Below are positions 16,354 to 27,215 of a stretch of 64,000 nucleotides of DNA, piece by piece; the stretch's first letter is position 1, and each line of letters begins with the position of its first letter. The position numbers and the translations under genes were made by a program. Source of the DNA: Corynebacterium kalinowskii (lineage in GTDB: Bacteria; Actinomycetota; Actinomycetes; Mycobacteriales; Mycobacteriaceae). Location: contig NZ_CP046452.1 of assembly GCF_009734385.1 (NCBI RefSeq), positions 1,426,001 through 1,490,000 on the forward strand, in the 5' to 3' direction. The notes beneath the pieces are model-generated. The model saw only the letters and a list, made by a program, of their open reading frames with translations, was not told the origin of the DNA and made no database searches.

Positions 16354-18405
16354 CTACAGACTTGGACGCGCGGCATCCAACTCGGAGTCTTCGATCTTCT
16401 CAGTCTCGGACGTCATCGGGACGACGGTCGGCATGATAACCGGCTTACGACGCCACTTCTGCTCGACGAAGCGAGAAACCTTGCGGCGGACCTGCTGTGC
16501 CATACGGTAAGGATCATTCTCACCCTCACCAGCTTGCTCGGTCATGATGGTCTCAACGAGTTCGGCAATCTCCGGCATCATGGCGATGGCATCTTCAGAG
16601 AAGCCGACTGCGCGTGCGGTTGGGCGCTCGAGCAAGCGGCCAGTGCGGTTGTCGATTACTGCGGTGATGTCAATGACGCCACCCTCGCCCATGGACGTAC
16701 GGTCCTCCAGGACCTTCTCATCGATGTCGCCCATCGTGGTGCCATCGACGTACAAGTTACCGACTGGGATCTGGCCCACGACCTGTGCGCGACCATTTAC
16801 GAGGTCCACAACTACGCCGTTCTGGGCCAACACAACGCGATCGCGCTGGACACCAGTGGAGATAGCCAGCTCCTTGTTGGCGCGCAGGTGGCGCCACTCG
16901 CCGTGCACCGGCATGGCGTTCTTAGGACGGACAGCGTTGTACAGGAACAGCAGCTCGCCGGCGTAGCCGTGGCCGGAGGTGTGTACCTTGGCATCGCGAC
17001 CCGTGATCACGGTGGCACCGATCTGGGAGAGCATGTTGATGACGCCAAAGACGGCCTCTTCATTGCCCGGAACGAGCGAAGAAGACAGGATGATGAGATC
17101 GCCGTCGCGCACCGTGATTTGGCGGTGTTCGCGACGAGCCATGCGGGACAGGGCTGCCATAGGCTCGCCCTGGGTACCAGTGGTGACCAGCAGCAGCTTG
17201 TGCGGAGCCATCTTCGCGGCTTCGTCCATCTGGATGATGGTGCCACGAGGGGCCTTCAGCAAGCCCATCTTCTCCGCAATTTCCATGTTGCGGATCATGG
17301 AGCGGCCGTTGAAAGCAACCTTGCGACCGGAAGCGACAGCGGCATCGATAGCGGACTGCACGCGGTAGACATTGGAAGCGAAGCAGGCGATGATGACGCG
17401 CTGCTTAGCATCCATGACCAAACGCTTAAGGGTCGGCCCGATTTCGGACTCCGAACCGGAAACGCCCGGTGTGGTCGCGTTGGTGGAATCACACAGGAAG
17501 AGGTCTACGCCCTCGTCACCAAAGCGAGACATCGCCGGCAGGTCGGTTGGGCGACCATCGGTTGGCGTTTGATCGAGCTTGATATCGCCGGTGTGTACGA
17601 CGAGGCCTGCACCAGTCTTGATGGCGATGCCCAGGCACTCTGGGATGGAGTGGTTGACGGCGAAGAAGCGCAGGTTGAATGGGCCACGAGTGACATCAGA
17701 CTGCTCGTTGACTTCGATCAGCTTCGGACGCTGGCGGTGTTCCTTCGTCTTAGCGGCGATGAGCGCCAAAGTGAAGCGGGAGGCCAGAATTGGCATGTCG
17801 TGGCGCTGCTTGAGCAACCATGGGATGGCGCCGATGTGATCCTCGTGGCCGTGAGTGACAACCAAAGCCTCGACCTTGTCCCACTTATCTTCCATGTAGG
17901 AAAAGTCTGGAAGGATCAGGTCCACGCCTGGTTCGCCGGAGGACGGGAACAGCACGCCACAGTCAACGATCAGCAGGCGGCCCTTGTATTCAAAGACCGT
18001 CATGTTACGGCCGATTTCGGAGATACCACCGAGTGCGACGATGCGCAGACCATCCTTGGATGGTTGTGGAGGCTCTGGAAGACGCTCGGTCAGATCAGCG
18101 CCCTGCATGGTCTGAACCACGGTGCGGCGACCGCGGCCCCCACCATTATTGTTGCCACCGTTGCCGTTATTGCCGCCGTTTGAGCGACCACGGGAACGTC
18201 CACCACGACGGTTACCATTCGTGCGGCCGCGGCCGCGGTTGTCACCTTCGGATGACTCTGCAGCTGGTGCTTCCGCCGCTTGGTTTGCCGGAGCGAAATC
18301 GCTCTCAGTAGGCATTTCCGGTGCTTGGAACGTCACTGCCTCAACGGCCTCGGGTGGTCCAGCCTTACGGGTTACCTTGCGAGCGCGATTACGTGGTTCG
18401 GTCAT
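16354..18405 (-). CDS. rnj: Ribonuclease J
   Basis: Metallo-beta-lactamase fold exo/endoribonuclease in mRNA decay and rRNA maturation. It is 683 aa, of which about the first 110 form a disordered basic Arg/Gly/Asn-rich extension typical of actinobacterial RNase J. The zinc motif is HGHEDHIG, followed by further metal ligands and the beta-CASP segment. ATG 18405 follows the dapA stop by 2 nt, with a GGAG about 10 nt upstream, and the pair is almost always linked in Corynebacterium and Mycobacterium, so dapA-rnj is one transcription unit. Confidence 0.93.
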   Translation of the reverse strand: MTEPRNRARKVTRKAGPPEAVEAVTFQAPEMPTESDFAPANQAAEAPAAESSEGDNRGRGRTNGNRRGGRSRGRSNGGNNGNGGNNNGGGRGRRTVVQTMQGADLTERLPEPPQPSKDGLRIVALGGISEIGRNMTVFEYKGRLLIVDCGVLFPSSGEPGVDLILPDFSYMEDKWDKVEALVVTHGHEDHIGAIPWLLKQRHDMPILASRFTLALIAAKTKEHRQRPKLIEVNEQSDVTRGPFNLRFFAVNHSIPECLGIAIKTGAGLVVHTGDIKLDQTPTDGRPTDLPAMSRFGDEGVDLFLCDSTNATTPGVSGSESEIGPTLKRLVMDAKQRVIIACFASNVYRVQSAIDAAVASGRKVAFNGRSMIRNMEIAEKMGLLKAPRGTIIQMDEAAKMAPHKLLLVTTGTQGEPMAALSRMARREHRQITVRDGDLIILSSSLVPGNEEAVFGVINMLSQIGATVITGRDAKVHTSGHGYAGELLFLYNAVRPKNAMPVHGEWRHLRANKELAISTGVQRDRVVLAQNGVVVDLVNGRAQVVGQIPVGNLYVDGTTMGDIDEKVLEDRTSMGEGGVIDITAVIDNRTGRLLERPTARAVGFSEDAIAMMPEIAELVETIMTEQAGEGENDPYRMAQQVRRKVSRFVEQKWRRKPVIMPTVVPMTSETEKIEDSELDAARPSL

Positions 18406-18407
18406 GT

Positions 18408-19304
18408 TTAGAGGACTCCAGCCTTTACTAAGTCAATTCGCAGTTCCTCAACCTCAGTCGCAGTAGCTGCAACCTGTGGCAGACGAGGATCTCCTACATC
18501 AATGCCCTGCAGTCGCAGAGCAGCCTTACTCATGCTGACCCCGCCGAGTCGTGCTTGCGCATTAAACAGCGGGAACAGCGTGGCGTTGATTTTCCGCGCA
18601 CGGGCGAGGTCGCCTTCCTCGAAGCTTGTATAGAGCTCACGCAATGCGCGTGGAGCTGCATGGCCGATCACCGAGATAAATCCTGATGCGCCGAGGCTCA
18701 GCCACGGCAGGTTCAGGGGGTCATCTCCCGAATACCACGCGAGTCCTGTCTCGTCGATTAGCTCGGTGGCTGCACAGAGGTTGCCCTTTGCGTCCTTCAT
18801 GCCACGGATATTCTTGTGTTCAGCTAACCGCTTGATCGTATCAGATGCAATCTCGATCGAGGACCTACCCGGAATATCATACAGGCACACTGGCAGATCT
18901 GTCGCATCAGCGACAGCAATCATGTGCTGGTATACGCCTTCTTGAGACGGCTTGGAGTAATAAGGAGTAACCGCTAGGAGTGCGTCGGCACCTGCGTCGG
19001 CAGCCTCACGGCAGAGCCGTACGGAAGCAGCGGTGTTGTTGGTTCCGACACCTGCGATAATCTTCGCCGAGTCGCCGATTGCGGAGCGAACCGCCTTAAT
19101 CAAGGTGGCTTTCTCTTCATAAGTGGTGGTCGGAGATTCTCCAGTGGTTCCGGAGACCACAAGGCTGTCAATACCATTGTCAACCAGGTAGTGCGCCAGC
19201 TCGCCGGTCTTCTTAACGTCGATGTCGCCAGCTGCGTCGAAAGGCGTCACCATGGCTACTGAGATGGTGCCGAATAGGTCGACACCGTTCTTGTTTGCGT
19301 TCAT
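18408..19304 (-). CDS. dapA: 4-hydroxy-tetrahydrodipicolinate synthase
   Basis: Condenses pyruvate with aspartate semialdehyde, the first committed step to lysine and meso-diaminopimelate for peptidoglycan. It is 298 aa with the TIM-barrel family signatures [16 protein letters not shown] and [13 protein letters not shown]; the Schiff-base lysine is in RGMKDAKGN. An SD AAAGGAG stands 7 nt before the ATG. thyX lies 29 nt upstream and dapB beyond it, so dapB-thyX-dapA-rnj forms a cluster on one strand. Confidence 0.94.
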   Translation of the reverse strand: MNANKNGVDLFGTISVAMVTPFDAAGDIDVKKTGELAHYLVDNGIDSLVVSGTTGESPTTTYEEKATLIKAVRSAIGDSAKIIAGVGTNNTAASVRLCREAADAGADALLAVTPYYSKPSQEGVYQHMIAVADATDLPVCLYDIPGRSSIEIASDTIKRLAEHKNIRGMKDAKGNLCAATELIDETGLAWYSGDDPLNLPWLSLGASGFISVIGHAAPRALRELYTSFEEGDLARARKINATLFPLFNAQARLGGVSMSKAALRLQGIDVGDPRLPQVAATATEVEELRIDLVKAGVL

Positions 19305-19333
19305 TGTTCGTCTCCTTTTGTGGTGTGGCTTTC

Positions 19334-20086
19334 TTAAAAGTCCGTTACGTAAGGGCTAGTTGCCATTTCAGAACCATCGCGCAGCGTGGCGATGTCGAAG
19401 TCCCCAAATACCGTGGGAGCTTGCACTTTGAGGACCTTGAGACACTCGACGGCAACCTTGCGGATTTCTACGTCGGCGTGTTCGGTCGCACGCATACCAA
19501 TGAAGTGTCGCCAGCTGCGGAAATTACCTGTTACGACAATTCGAGACTCTGTGGCGTTGGGAAGCACGGATCGAGCGGCTTGTCGTGCCTGCTTTTTGCG
19601 CAGCAATGCGTTCGGCTCGTCGGCGAGCTTGTCCTCGAGCGCTTCGAGCAGCTCATCAAAGGCGAACCGAGACTCGTCCACTGCGCGATGAAAGAGTCGC
19701 AACAGGTCCTCGTCCTCAGCAATGAGCGGCGGGACGATGACATTCGATTCCTCCGGGTGGACGAATCGTTGCGAGAGCTGCGAAAACGAAAAGTGTCGGT
19801 GTCGGACCAGCTCGTGAGTAGCGCTGCGGGATATTCCCCGCAGGTACAACGTGGCCGTCGCGTGCTCGAGTAGCGCGGTGTGGCCGACTTCCAAAATGTG
19901 GCGCAAATAGGCAGCGTTGCTGGCCGTCCGAGGGTTGGGCTTATCAAAACTCTCGTAGCAGGCCCGACCCGCGAATTCAACGAGCGCTTCCCCACCGCCT
20001 GCTTCAGTACTCCAGTCAATGTCCGCTGGTGCCACGAAGTTGGTGCACGCGATGAGGTCAACGCTGAGTGTTACGGCTTTCGCCAT
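19334..20086 (-). CDS. thyX: Flavin-dependent thymidylate synthase
   Basis: Methylates dUMP to dTMP using methylenetetrahydrofolate and FADH2. It is 250 aa, with the diagnostic ThyX motif RHR-x7-S seen as [13 protein letters not shown]. The catalytic C-terminal part includes [12 protein letters not shown]. The ATG is preceded by GAAAGGAAATAGG. It sits between dapB (20 nt gap) and dapA, as in C. glutamicum. Confidence 0.94.
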   Translation of the reverse strand: MAKAVTLSVDLIACTNFVAPADIDWSTEAGGGEALVEFAGRACYESFDKPNPRTASNAAYLRHILEVGHTALLEHATATLYLRGISRSATHELVRHRHFSFSQLSQRFVHPEESNVIVPPLIAEDEDLLRLFHRAVDESRFAFDELLEALEDKLADEPNALLRKKQARQAARSVLPNATESRIVVTGNFRSWRHFIGMRATEHADVEIRKVAVECLKVLKVQAPTVFGDFDIATLRDGSEMATSPYVTDF

Positions 20087-20106
20087 TACTGCCTATTTCC
20101 TTTCAA

Positions 20107-21070
<964 letters not shown>

Positions 21071-23101
21071 ATGTCCTCCCGCCCCCTTGTGGCGCTTATC
21101 GCGTCCCTATCTCTAGTACACGGAGCCATCACCGCCCCAATCGCGGTAGCTGCCGACGCAGCACCAGGTTTTCGTATCACGCCCTACCTCATGAAGCCAG
21201 CCGCTAACGAAATGACCCTGACGTGGTTCGGGGAGACAAATGCTCCTGCAACTGTCACCGTCACCTCCCCGAAGGGCGAGGTCGTGGTGAATGAAACCGT
21301 GACGGGCGAAGCACAGCCGCATCTGGCGTACACCTCTGCCGAGCTAGCGCAAAAGATCGAGGGGCTGGAGCAAGGATCCTGGCTCAAATCCAACACCAAT
21401 GTGAAATACCAGGCCCACGCCACGAGCCTGACTCCCAACACAAAATACTCTTACACCGTCGAGCTCGACGGTCACACCTACACGGACTCTTTCACAACCG
21501 CGCCCGCGCAAGGTGGCACGTGGGACGAGTTCCGCGTCATCGCGTTCTCTGACTCGGAGACCGAACCGGCAGGCCGTCCAACAGTGTCTGGCGCCCGTGA
21601 ATGGGAAGCCCCGGAGTCCTACGCTGAGGGGTCCCTGCCACGCCCGACTGAAGGGTCCGCGTGGTTTGAGAAGTTCGGCCACAATAAGCGCTTGGGCAAG
21701 GAGGAACCGCGCTACCCACTCACGCAGGATCAGGCGATGCGCGAGAACCTCAAGATCATCCAAGGTCAAGACCCTGACCTGCTGATGGTTGCCGGTGACC
21801 TGGTTCAGGGCGGTGGCTACCAGCCAGGATGGGACGAGTTTTTTGGCTACATGGCCGGCGAGAACGGCGACCTTGCTGGCTCGGTCCCCATGATTACTGC
21901 ACTAGGTAACTGGGAAACCTTCGGTGCTCTCAACGGCGGATACCTCAACGATGCAGGTGTTGCTGCAGGACCAGCCAAGGGGCGCAAGGCTTACCAGACC
22001 TACATCGACACCTTCGGTTCCGATAACCCGAACCACGCCGATTCCTACCACCGCGTAGACCACGGCCCACTGACCATCATCACGCTGGATTCCACGAATG
22101 GCCTGCCAGACCAAGACGCAGACGTCGAAAAGCTCAAGGCCATCCCTGGAGACGACACCGCCATTGCTGCCGCCGATGCTTTCGGCACCGACACCAATAC
22201 TTCCTACACCGAGGAGCAGATCCGCGCTGCTGGCAGCGAAGATCAACCGGACTTCAATCCTGGCTCTGAGCAGTGGAATTGGGCAGAAAAGCAACTAGCC
22301 GATGCACGCGAAAAGGGCCAGATCATCGTTGTCCAGTTCCACCACAGCGCCTACTCCTCTGGCGTTCACGGCACCGCTATGGCTTCCGCTACCTCAGACG
22401 AGCAGCCGGGCAGCCCGATGCGCGTCTACGAACCACTGCTCGAGAAGTACGGCGTGGCCACCGTCATCTCCGGCCATGACGAAATGTTCGAGCGCTCCTT
22501 TGTCGATGCAGACGGCGACGGCACCGGCATTCACCACTTCGACGTTGGTGTCGCAGCTGACGGCCTCCGCGGCGAGTACAACGTCAAGAACGAAGACGGA
22601 ACGTACACACCGGTGAAATTCAACTCCCACTCCGAGTGGATGGCCCAGACCGATGCGCCGGAGCTATGGCAGGACATTGACGGTACGCGCCAGCTTATCG
22701 ACGGCGGTAAGCACTACGGCCACCTTCAGATGGACTTCGCTCCTCTCCAGTGCAGCAATGCCGTTGCCGCCAAGATCACCACTACCCCGGTCTACGCCTT
22801 CCCAGTGCTAGACAAGGACTACAACCTGGTCCAGGTCGAGCGTCGCCAGTACAACGACATCCAGGAAATCTACGTGGATAGCAAGGGCAACACACTGCCA
22901 CGTGGCACGGCTTGCGATAGCGCAACGGCGGGCAATACAGGAGGCTCTGCCGAAACCTCTTCCACGGGTTCTGCCATCGGTGGTCTCATCGCCGCACTGT
23001 TGCCAATTCTGGCGCTTGTTTCCGCTATCGGTCTTGCACCGCAACACCCGTTGGTAGTGCAGCTCAAGCGGCAGGCTGAGCAGCTGGGCATTCGAATGTA
23101 G
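21071..23101 (+). CDS. Exported metallophosphoesterase with atypical active site
   Basis: Secreted, membrane-anchored protein of 676 aa. A signal peptide runs to about AIAVAADA. A purple-acid-phosphatase-like fibronectin-type N-domain follows (residues about 32-140, FRITPYLMKPAANEMTLTWF), then a calcineurin-like phosphoesterase domain. A C-terminal Ser/Thr/Gly linker and one hydrophobic segment end in a basic tail. The metal motifs are recognisable but altered: FSDSE for DxH, AGDLVQ (intact GD), GNWE for GNHE, QFHHS (intact), GHDE for GHxH. Substrate unknown. Monocistronic. Confidence 0.8.
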   Translation: MSSRPLVALIASLSLVHGAITAPIAVAADAAPGFRITPYLMKPAANEMTLTWFGETNAPATVTVTSPKGEVVVNETVTGEAQPHLAYTSAELAQKIEGLEQGSWLKSNTNVKYQAHATSLTPNTKYSYTVELDGHTYTDSFTTAPAQGGTWDEFRVIAFSDSETEPAGRPTVSGAREWEAPESYAEGSLPRPTEGSAWFEKFGHNKRLGKEEPRYPLTQDQAMRENLKIIQGQDPDLLMVAGDLVQGGGYQPGWDEFFGYMAGENGDLAGSVPMITALGNWETFGALNGGYLNDAGVAAGPAKGRKAYQTYIDTFGSDNPNHADSYHRVDHGPLTIITLDSTNGLPDQDADVEKLKAIPGDDTAIAAADAFGTDTNTSYTEEQIRAAGSEDQPDFNPGSEQWNWAEKQLADAREKGQIIVVQFHHSAYSSGVHGTAMASATSDEQPGSPMRVYEPLLEKYGVATVISGHDEMFERSFVDADGDGTGIHHFDVGVAADGLRGEYNVKNEDGTYTPVKFNSHSEWMAQTDAPELWQDIDGTRQLIDGGKHYGHLQMDFAPLQCSNAVAAKITTTPVYAFPVLDKDYNLVQVERRQYNDIQEIYVDSKGNTLPRGTACDSATAGNTGGSAETSSTGSAIGGLIAALLPILALVSAIGLAPQHPLVVQLKRQAEQLGIRM

Positions 23102-23105
23102 GCAA

Positions 23106-23144
23106 AAGTTAACCCCTTTCCATGACTCGGAAAGGGGTTAACTT
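23106..23144. terminator. Bidirectional terminator between the phosphoesterase gene and pnp
   Basis: AAGTTAACCCCTTTCC and GGAAAGGGGTTAACTT form a perfect 16-bp stem with a 7-nt loop, with A/T ends on both sides, so it can serve both converging genes. Confidence 0.88.
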
Positions 23145-23152
23145 CTTAGTGA

Positions 23153-25375
23153 TTAGTCTTCGACTGGAACCAGGGAGATCTTTCCGCGGTTGTCAATGTC
23201 CGCGATTTCAACCTGAATCTTGTCGCCGACGCTTACCACGTCCTCGACCTTTTCCACACGCTTGTCGCCGCCAAGCTTGGAGATGTGCACCAGGCCGTCA
23301 CGACCAGGCAGCAGAGATACGAACGCACCGAAGGCGGTGGTCTTGACCACGGTGCCGAGGTAGCGCTCGCCGACCTGTGGCAGCTGTGGGTTAGCGATGG
23401 CGTTGATCTTCTCGATCGCAGCATCGGCTGCCGCGCCGGTGCCAGAAACGTAAACGGTGCCGTCTTCTTCGATAGAGATGTCAGCACCGGTCTCTTCGGT
23501 GATGGCGTTGATGGTCTTGCCCTTAGGCCCGATCAGCTCGCCGATCTTGGACTGAGGCACGGTCACGGTGCTGATGCGCGGTGCCAGAGAGTTCATCTCG
23601 TCTGGGGCGTCGATAACTTCAGCCATCGTTTCCAGGATGGTGATGCGGGCGTCACGAGCCTGAGCCAGTGCTGCGGTCAGAACCTCGGAAGGAATGCCGT
23701 CGAGCTTGGTGTCCAGCTGCAATGCAGTAACCAATTCGCGGGTACCTGCAACCTTGAAGTCCATGTCGCCAAAAGCATCTTCAGCGCCGAGGATGTCAGT
23801 GAGGGCAACGTAGCGAGTCTCGCCATTAACCTCATCGGAAACCAGGCCCATCGCGATGCCAGCAACTGGAGCCTTCAGTGGCACACCGGCGTTGTACAGG
23901 GACAACGTGGAGGCACAGACAGAACCCATCGAGGTGGAACCGTTCGAGCCGAGTGCCTCAGATACCTGACGGATTGCGTAAGGGAACTCTTCACGGGAAG
24001 GGATCACTGGAAGCAATGCGCGCTCAGCGAGGGCGCCGTGGCCGATCTCGCGACGCTTCGGCGAACCCACGCGACCGGTTTCACCGGTGGAGTATGGCGG
24101 GAAGTTGTAGTGGTGGATGTAGCGCTTGGACTTCTCTGGGGTCAGAGAGTCAATCTGCTGCTCCATCTTCAGCATGTCCAGGGTGGTCACACCCATGATC
24201 TGGGTCTCGCCACGCTCGAACAGGGAGGAACCGTGTGCGCGTGGGATCAGGTCGACCTCTACGCCGAGGTCACGAATGTCGGTGACACCGCGGCCGTCGA
24301 TGCGGAACTCTTCGGTCAGGATGCGGCGGCGAACGACAGCCTTCATCACAGCGTTGTAGGCTGCGCGAACTTCCTTGGCTTCGTCTTCTTCAAACTTTGC
24401 CACGACCTCATCCATGTAGGAATTGGTAGCTTCTTCGCGCTCCTGCTTGCCCTTGATGGACATGAACTTCTCGAGCTTCTTCGCAGCGATCTTCTCCACC
24501 GCGGCGTAAATGTCGTCGGTGTATGGCGGGAAGAGTGGGAACTCCTGAGCATCCTTGGCGGCGGCGTCGGCAAGCTTGGCCTGCGCACGGCACAGCGCCT
24601 CGATGAAAGGCTTTGCAGCTTCCAGGCCCTCAGCAACAACGTCTTCGGTCGGCGCTGGGGCGCCACCCTTGACACGCTCGATGACGGACTCGGTCGCACC
24701 AGCTTCAACCATCATGATGGCGACGTCATTCACCGTCTTGCGGCCGACGTTCTTGCTCACGATGCGGCCTGCGACGACGATCTCGAACAGCGCTTGCTCG
24801 TGCTGTTCGTGAGTTGGGAATGCAATCCACTTGCCCTTTGGGTGTGCTTCATCGGCGATGAGTGCCATGCGCACGCCACCGACAGCGCCGGACACTGGCA
24901 GGCCGGAAAGCTGGGTAGCTGCGGATGCCGCGTTGATAGCGACGACGTCGTACATGTCCTTAGGATCCATGGACAGTACGGTGATGACGATCTGTACTTC
25001 GTTACGCAGACCCTTGACAAACGTCGGGCGCAGCGGGCGATCGATCAGGCGACATGCAAGGATGGCCTCAGTGGAAGGACGGCCTTCACGACGGAAGAAA
25101 GAACCCGGAATGCGGCCAGCGGCATACATCCGCTCTTCAACGTCCACGGTCAGAGGGAAGAAATCAAAGCCTTCACGTGGCTGATTCGAAGCCGTGGTCG
25201 TGGCCAGCAGCATGGTCTCCTCATCGAGGAAAGCCGTCACTGCGCCATCTGCTTGGCGGGCCAGCTGTCCGGTTTCGAACCGGAGGGTACGGGTACCAAA
25301 GTCACCGTTATCGATAGTTGCGGTGACACCGTAGGTGCCAAATTCGGGGTCTTGATAGAAAGCGACATCGCTCAT
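23153..25375 (-). CDS. pnp: Polyribonucleotide nucleotidyltransferase (PNPase)
   Basis: 3'-5' phosphorolytic exoribonuclease; called gpsI in Actinobacteria. It is 740 aa with the expected order: RNase PH-like domain 1, an all-helical domain, RNase PH-like domain 2 (with [27 protein letters not shown]), then KH ([19 protein letters not shown]) and S1 ([23 protein letters not shown]) RNA-binding domains at the C-terminus. The SD GGAGAA precedes the ATG. Long AT-poor leader sequence upstream carries the 49-nt repeats described separately. Confidence 0.95.
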   Translation of the reverse strand: MSDVAFYQDPEFGTYGVTATIDNGDFGTRTLRFETGQLARQADGAVTAFLDEETMLLATTTASNQPREGFDFFPLTVDVEERMYAAGRIPGSFFRREGRPSTEAILACRLIDRPLRPTFVKGLRNEVQIVITVLSMDPKDMYDVVAINAASAATQLSGLPVSGAVGGVRMALIADEAHPKGKWIAFPTHEQHEQALFEIVVAGRIVSKNVGRKTVNDVAIMMVEAGATESVIERVKGGAPAPTEDVVAEGLEAAKPFIEALCRAQAKLADAAAKDAQEFPLFPPYTDDIYAAVEKIAAKKLEKFMSIKGKQEREEATNSYMDEVVAKFEEDEAKEVRAAYNAVMKAVVRRRILTEEFRIDGRGVTDIRDLGVEVDLIPRAHGSSLFERGETQIMGVTTLDMLKMEQQIDSLTPEKSKRYIHHYNFPPYSTGETGRVGSPKRREIGHGALAERALLPVIPSREEFPYAIRQVSEALGSNGSTSMGSVCASTLSLYNAGVPLKAPVAGIAMGLVSDEVNGETRYVALTDILGAEDAFGDMDFKVAGTRELVTALQLDTKLDGIPSEVLTAALAQARDARITILETMAEVIDAPDEMNSLAPRISTVTVPQSKIGELIGPKGKTINAITEETGADISIEEDGTVYVSGTGAAADAAIEKINAIANPQLPQVGERYLGTVVKTTAFGAFVSLLPGRDGLVHISKLGGDKRVEKVEDVVSVGDKIQVEIADIDNRGKISLVPVED

Positions 25376-25592
25376 GTAGGCGAGTTCTCCTCTTTGCGTT
25401 CATCGTGCGTGGCGGTCATCGGTGCCGCCATGTTGGGGTCCAGTGTTTAGACTGCCTGCGATTATATCATCTAGCTGGGCAAGTGCTGGATTCCAGCTTT
25501 GCTGGCTTGTCGACGCCTCTTAGACCGAAAGCCGACTAGCTGACCTTCGGTTCACCGCTTAGAGGCACGATTGCTCTTTCTAGCCCACCAGC

Positions 25593-25641
25593 TGGTGGGT
25601 AAACTTCCGGGCCAGGTGCAGGTTTACCCATCAATCCGACG
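25593..25641. repeat. 49-nt hairpin repeat, copy A
   Basis: Begins TGGTGGGTAAAC and ends GTTTACCCATCAATCCGACG. The ends form a near-perfect hairpin (GGTGGGTAAAC with GTTTACCCATC). Copy B starts 64 nt further on with the same ends and a different middle. Confidence 0.75.
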
Positions 25642-25656
25642 AGCTAGTCAACCAAA

Positions 25657-25705
25657 TGGTGGGTAAACCCGCCACCTCTGAGCAGGTTTACCCATCAATC
25701 CGTCG
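25657..25705. repeat. 49-nt hairpin repeat, copy B
   Basis: Same length and same arms as copy A. The loop region differs, but GCAGGTTTACCCATCAATCC is identical. Confidence 0.75.
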
Positions 25706-25786
25706 GTGCAGGGTAACGCAAAGAGTTTGATCATCACCGCACGTCAACTGGAAGCGATGCGCCCTCAACACCCAAGAAACACAAAA

Positions 25787-25812
25787 ACCTCCACCAAAAA
25801 CATGGCGGAGGT
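25787..25812 (-). terminator. Rho-independent terminator of rpsO
   Basis: On the minus strand, ACCTCCGCCA pairs with TGGTGGAGGT (9 of 10) followed by TTTTTGTGTTTC. It begins 31 nt after the rpsO stop. Confidence 0.85.
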
Positions 25813-25842
25813 AATTGCTATATAAGAAGTCTTATCTGCAGA

Positions 25843-26112
25843 CTATCGACGCAGACCCAGGCGACCGATGAGGTCACGGTAGCGCTCGACGTTGTTGTCA
25901 GCGAGGTACTTCAGCAGGCCCTTGCGGCGACCAACGAGAAGCAGCAGGCCACGACGAGAGTGGTGGTCGTGCTTGTGGAACTTCAGGTGCTCGGTCAGGA
26001 CCTGGATACGCTTGGTCAGCATTGCAACCTGAGCCTCTGGAGAACCGGTGTCGGTCTCGTGCAGGCCGTACTCGGCCAGGATTTCCTTCTTCTGCTCAGT
26101 AGTAAGAGCCAT
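25843..26112 (-). CDS. rpsO: 30S ribosomal protein S15
   Basis: Primary 16S rRNA-binding protein of the central domain of the small subunit. It is 89 aa, the standard length. The S15 signature is present: [49 protein letters not shown]. The ATG is preceded by the SD AAGGAGA. Standing upstream of pnp on the same strand is usual, but here a strong terminator and 467 nt separate them. Confidence 0.97.
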   Translation of the reverse strand: MALTTEQKKEILAEYGLHETDTGSPEAQVAMLTKRIQVLTEHLKFHKHDHHSRRGLLLLVGRRKGLLKYLADNNVERYRDLIGRLGLRR

Positions 26113-26148
26113 GGAGTTTTCTCCTTGTATATATTTCAGTCCGCATGA

Positions 26149-26179
26149 AATGTACCGCTTGAAACAAGCGACGGGTCAA
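26149..26179 (-). promoter_or_regulatory. Putative rpsO promoter with central inverted repeat
   Basis: TTGACC and TACATT on the minus strand, spacer 19 nt. The spacer holds CGCTTG-AAA-CAAGCG (26156-26170), a perfect 6-bp inverted repeat that could be an operator. Confidence 0.35.
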
Positions 26180-26219
26180 CTGCTGCGAACCGCAGTAAAA
26201 CCACCTGGGGACTCTACCA

Positions 26220-27203
26220 TTAAGAGGAAGAAATACCCAAAACCGTGCGGATTTCAGCTACGTCGCGGTTCATCGCTGAGAGCAGCTCTTCCACGGAGGT
26301 GAACTTCTCCATGCCACGGATGTGCTCGATAAATTCGACTTCACAGTCATGCCCGTAGAGGTCGGCGTGCTTGTCCAGGACAAAAGTCTCAACCGACCTG
26401 CGGGTATCTCCGAATGTGGGGTTGGTTCCCACTGAAATGGCTGCTGGGTACCGCTGTCCTGGCTCCATGTCGCCAGAGATCGGCGCCGCGGAACGAATGA
26501 TGAACCATCCGGCGTAAACGCCATCAGTAGGTAGGGCGCGCTCATCTGGGAAGTACATGTTGGCCGTCGGAAAGCCCAGCTCTTTGCCGCCGCGGCCGGC
26601 ACCGCGCACTACGGTCGCCGATACGGAAAAGGGGCGGCCAAGAACACGGGCGGCACCAGAGACATCCCCGGAGTCCAGCATTCCACGAACAGTGGTCGAA
26701 GAAAAACGGATGCCGTCTTCTTCGAGCAGCGGCAACACGATAACTTCGACACCGTGTGCCTCCCCCAGCTCGCGCAAGGTATTGACGTCTCCGGCAGCCA
26801 TCCGACCAAAAGTGAAGTTTTCCCCCACCACAATGACGCGAGCCTGCACCACATCCAACAACACCGAGGAGAAGAACTCCTCGGGCGACAGCTGCGCGAG
26901 GTCCCGGGTGAACGGAACTGCGAGCATCGCATCAATGCCCAGGGCCTCGGCGCGAGCTGCACGGTCAGTCATGGTGCCGAGGAGCGCCGGCATTTTGTCC
27001 GGACGAATCACGGCCACCGGGTGCGGGTCGAAAGTAAGGAGAACGCTGCGCAGATCCCGCGCAGTAGCCTCTGTTACGGCCCGACCAATCAGCGTCTGGT
27101 GTCCTCGGTGCACGCCATCGAACACACCGATAGTTACGACAGATGCCGCCGGGGCAACGTCTCCAAGTCCATGCCAAATATCCACGGATAAAGAGTACGT
27201 CAT
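26220..27203 (-). CDS. ribF: Bifunctional riboflavin kinase / FAD synthetase
   Basis: Converts riboflavin to FMN and then FAD. It is 327 aa. The N-terminal nucleotidyltransferase domain has GVFDGVHRGHQTLIGRAV with the family GxHxGH pattern, and the ISSTxxR-like FSSTTVRGMLDSGDV element. The C-terminal riboflavin kinase domain has GFPTANMYFPDERALPTDGVYAGW. The ATG at 27203 lies only 12 bp from the divergent truB start. No SD or -10 is evident, so its promoter must lie inside truB. Confidence 0.94.
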   Translation of the reverse strand: MTYSLSVDIWHGLGDVAPAASVVTIGVFDGVHRGHQTLIGRAVTEATARDLRSVLLTFDPHPVAVIRPDKMPALLGTMTDRAARAEALGIDAMLAVPFTRDLAQLSPEEFFSSVLLDVVQARVIVVGENFTFGRMAAGDVNTLRELGEAHGVEVIVLPLLEEDGIRFSSTTVRGMLDSGDVSGAARVLGRPFSVSATVVRGAGRGGKELGFPTANMYFPDERALPTDGVYAGWFIIRSAAPISGDMEPGQRYPAAISVGTNPTFGDTRRSVETFVLDKHADLYGHDCEVEFIEHIRGMEKFTSVEELLSAMNRDVAEIRTVLGISSS

Positions 27204-27208
27204 ACACT
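27203..27208 (+). promoter_or_regulatory. -10 box of truB, probable leaderless start
   Basis: TACACT ends 7 nt before ATG 27216. It overlaps the first base of ribF on the other strand. Confidence 0.45.
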
Positions 27209-27215
27209 AGTGGCC

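Larger units (their letters stand above)
25376..25842. other. 467-nt intergenic region upstream of pnp
   Basis: No gene was found. It holds a likely pnp leader, a tandem pair of 49-nt hairpin repeats and the rpsO terminator. Between about 25706 and 25780 nothing was recognised. Confidence 0.6.

Noticed and set aside
16534..18183. Open frame of 549 codons on the plus strand
   Set aside because: Antisense to rnj; no SD or family features.
23285..25450. Open frame of 721 codons on the plus strand
   Set aside because: Antisense to pnp along its full length; a codon-bias shadow.
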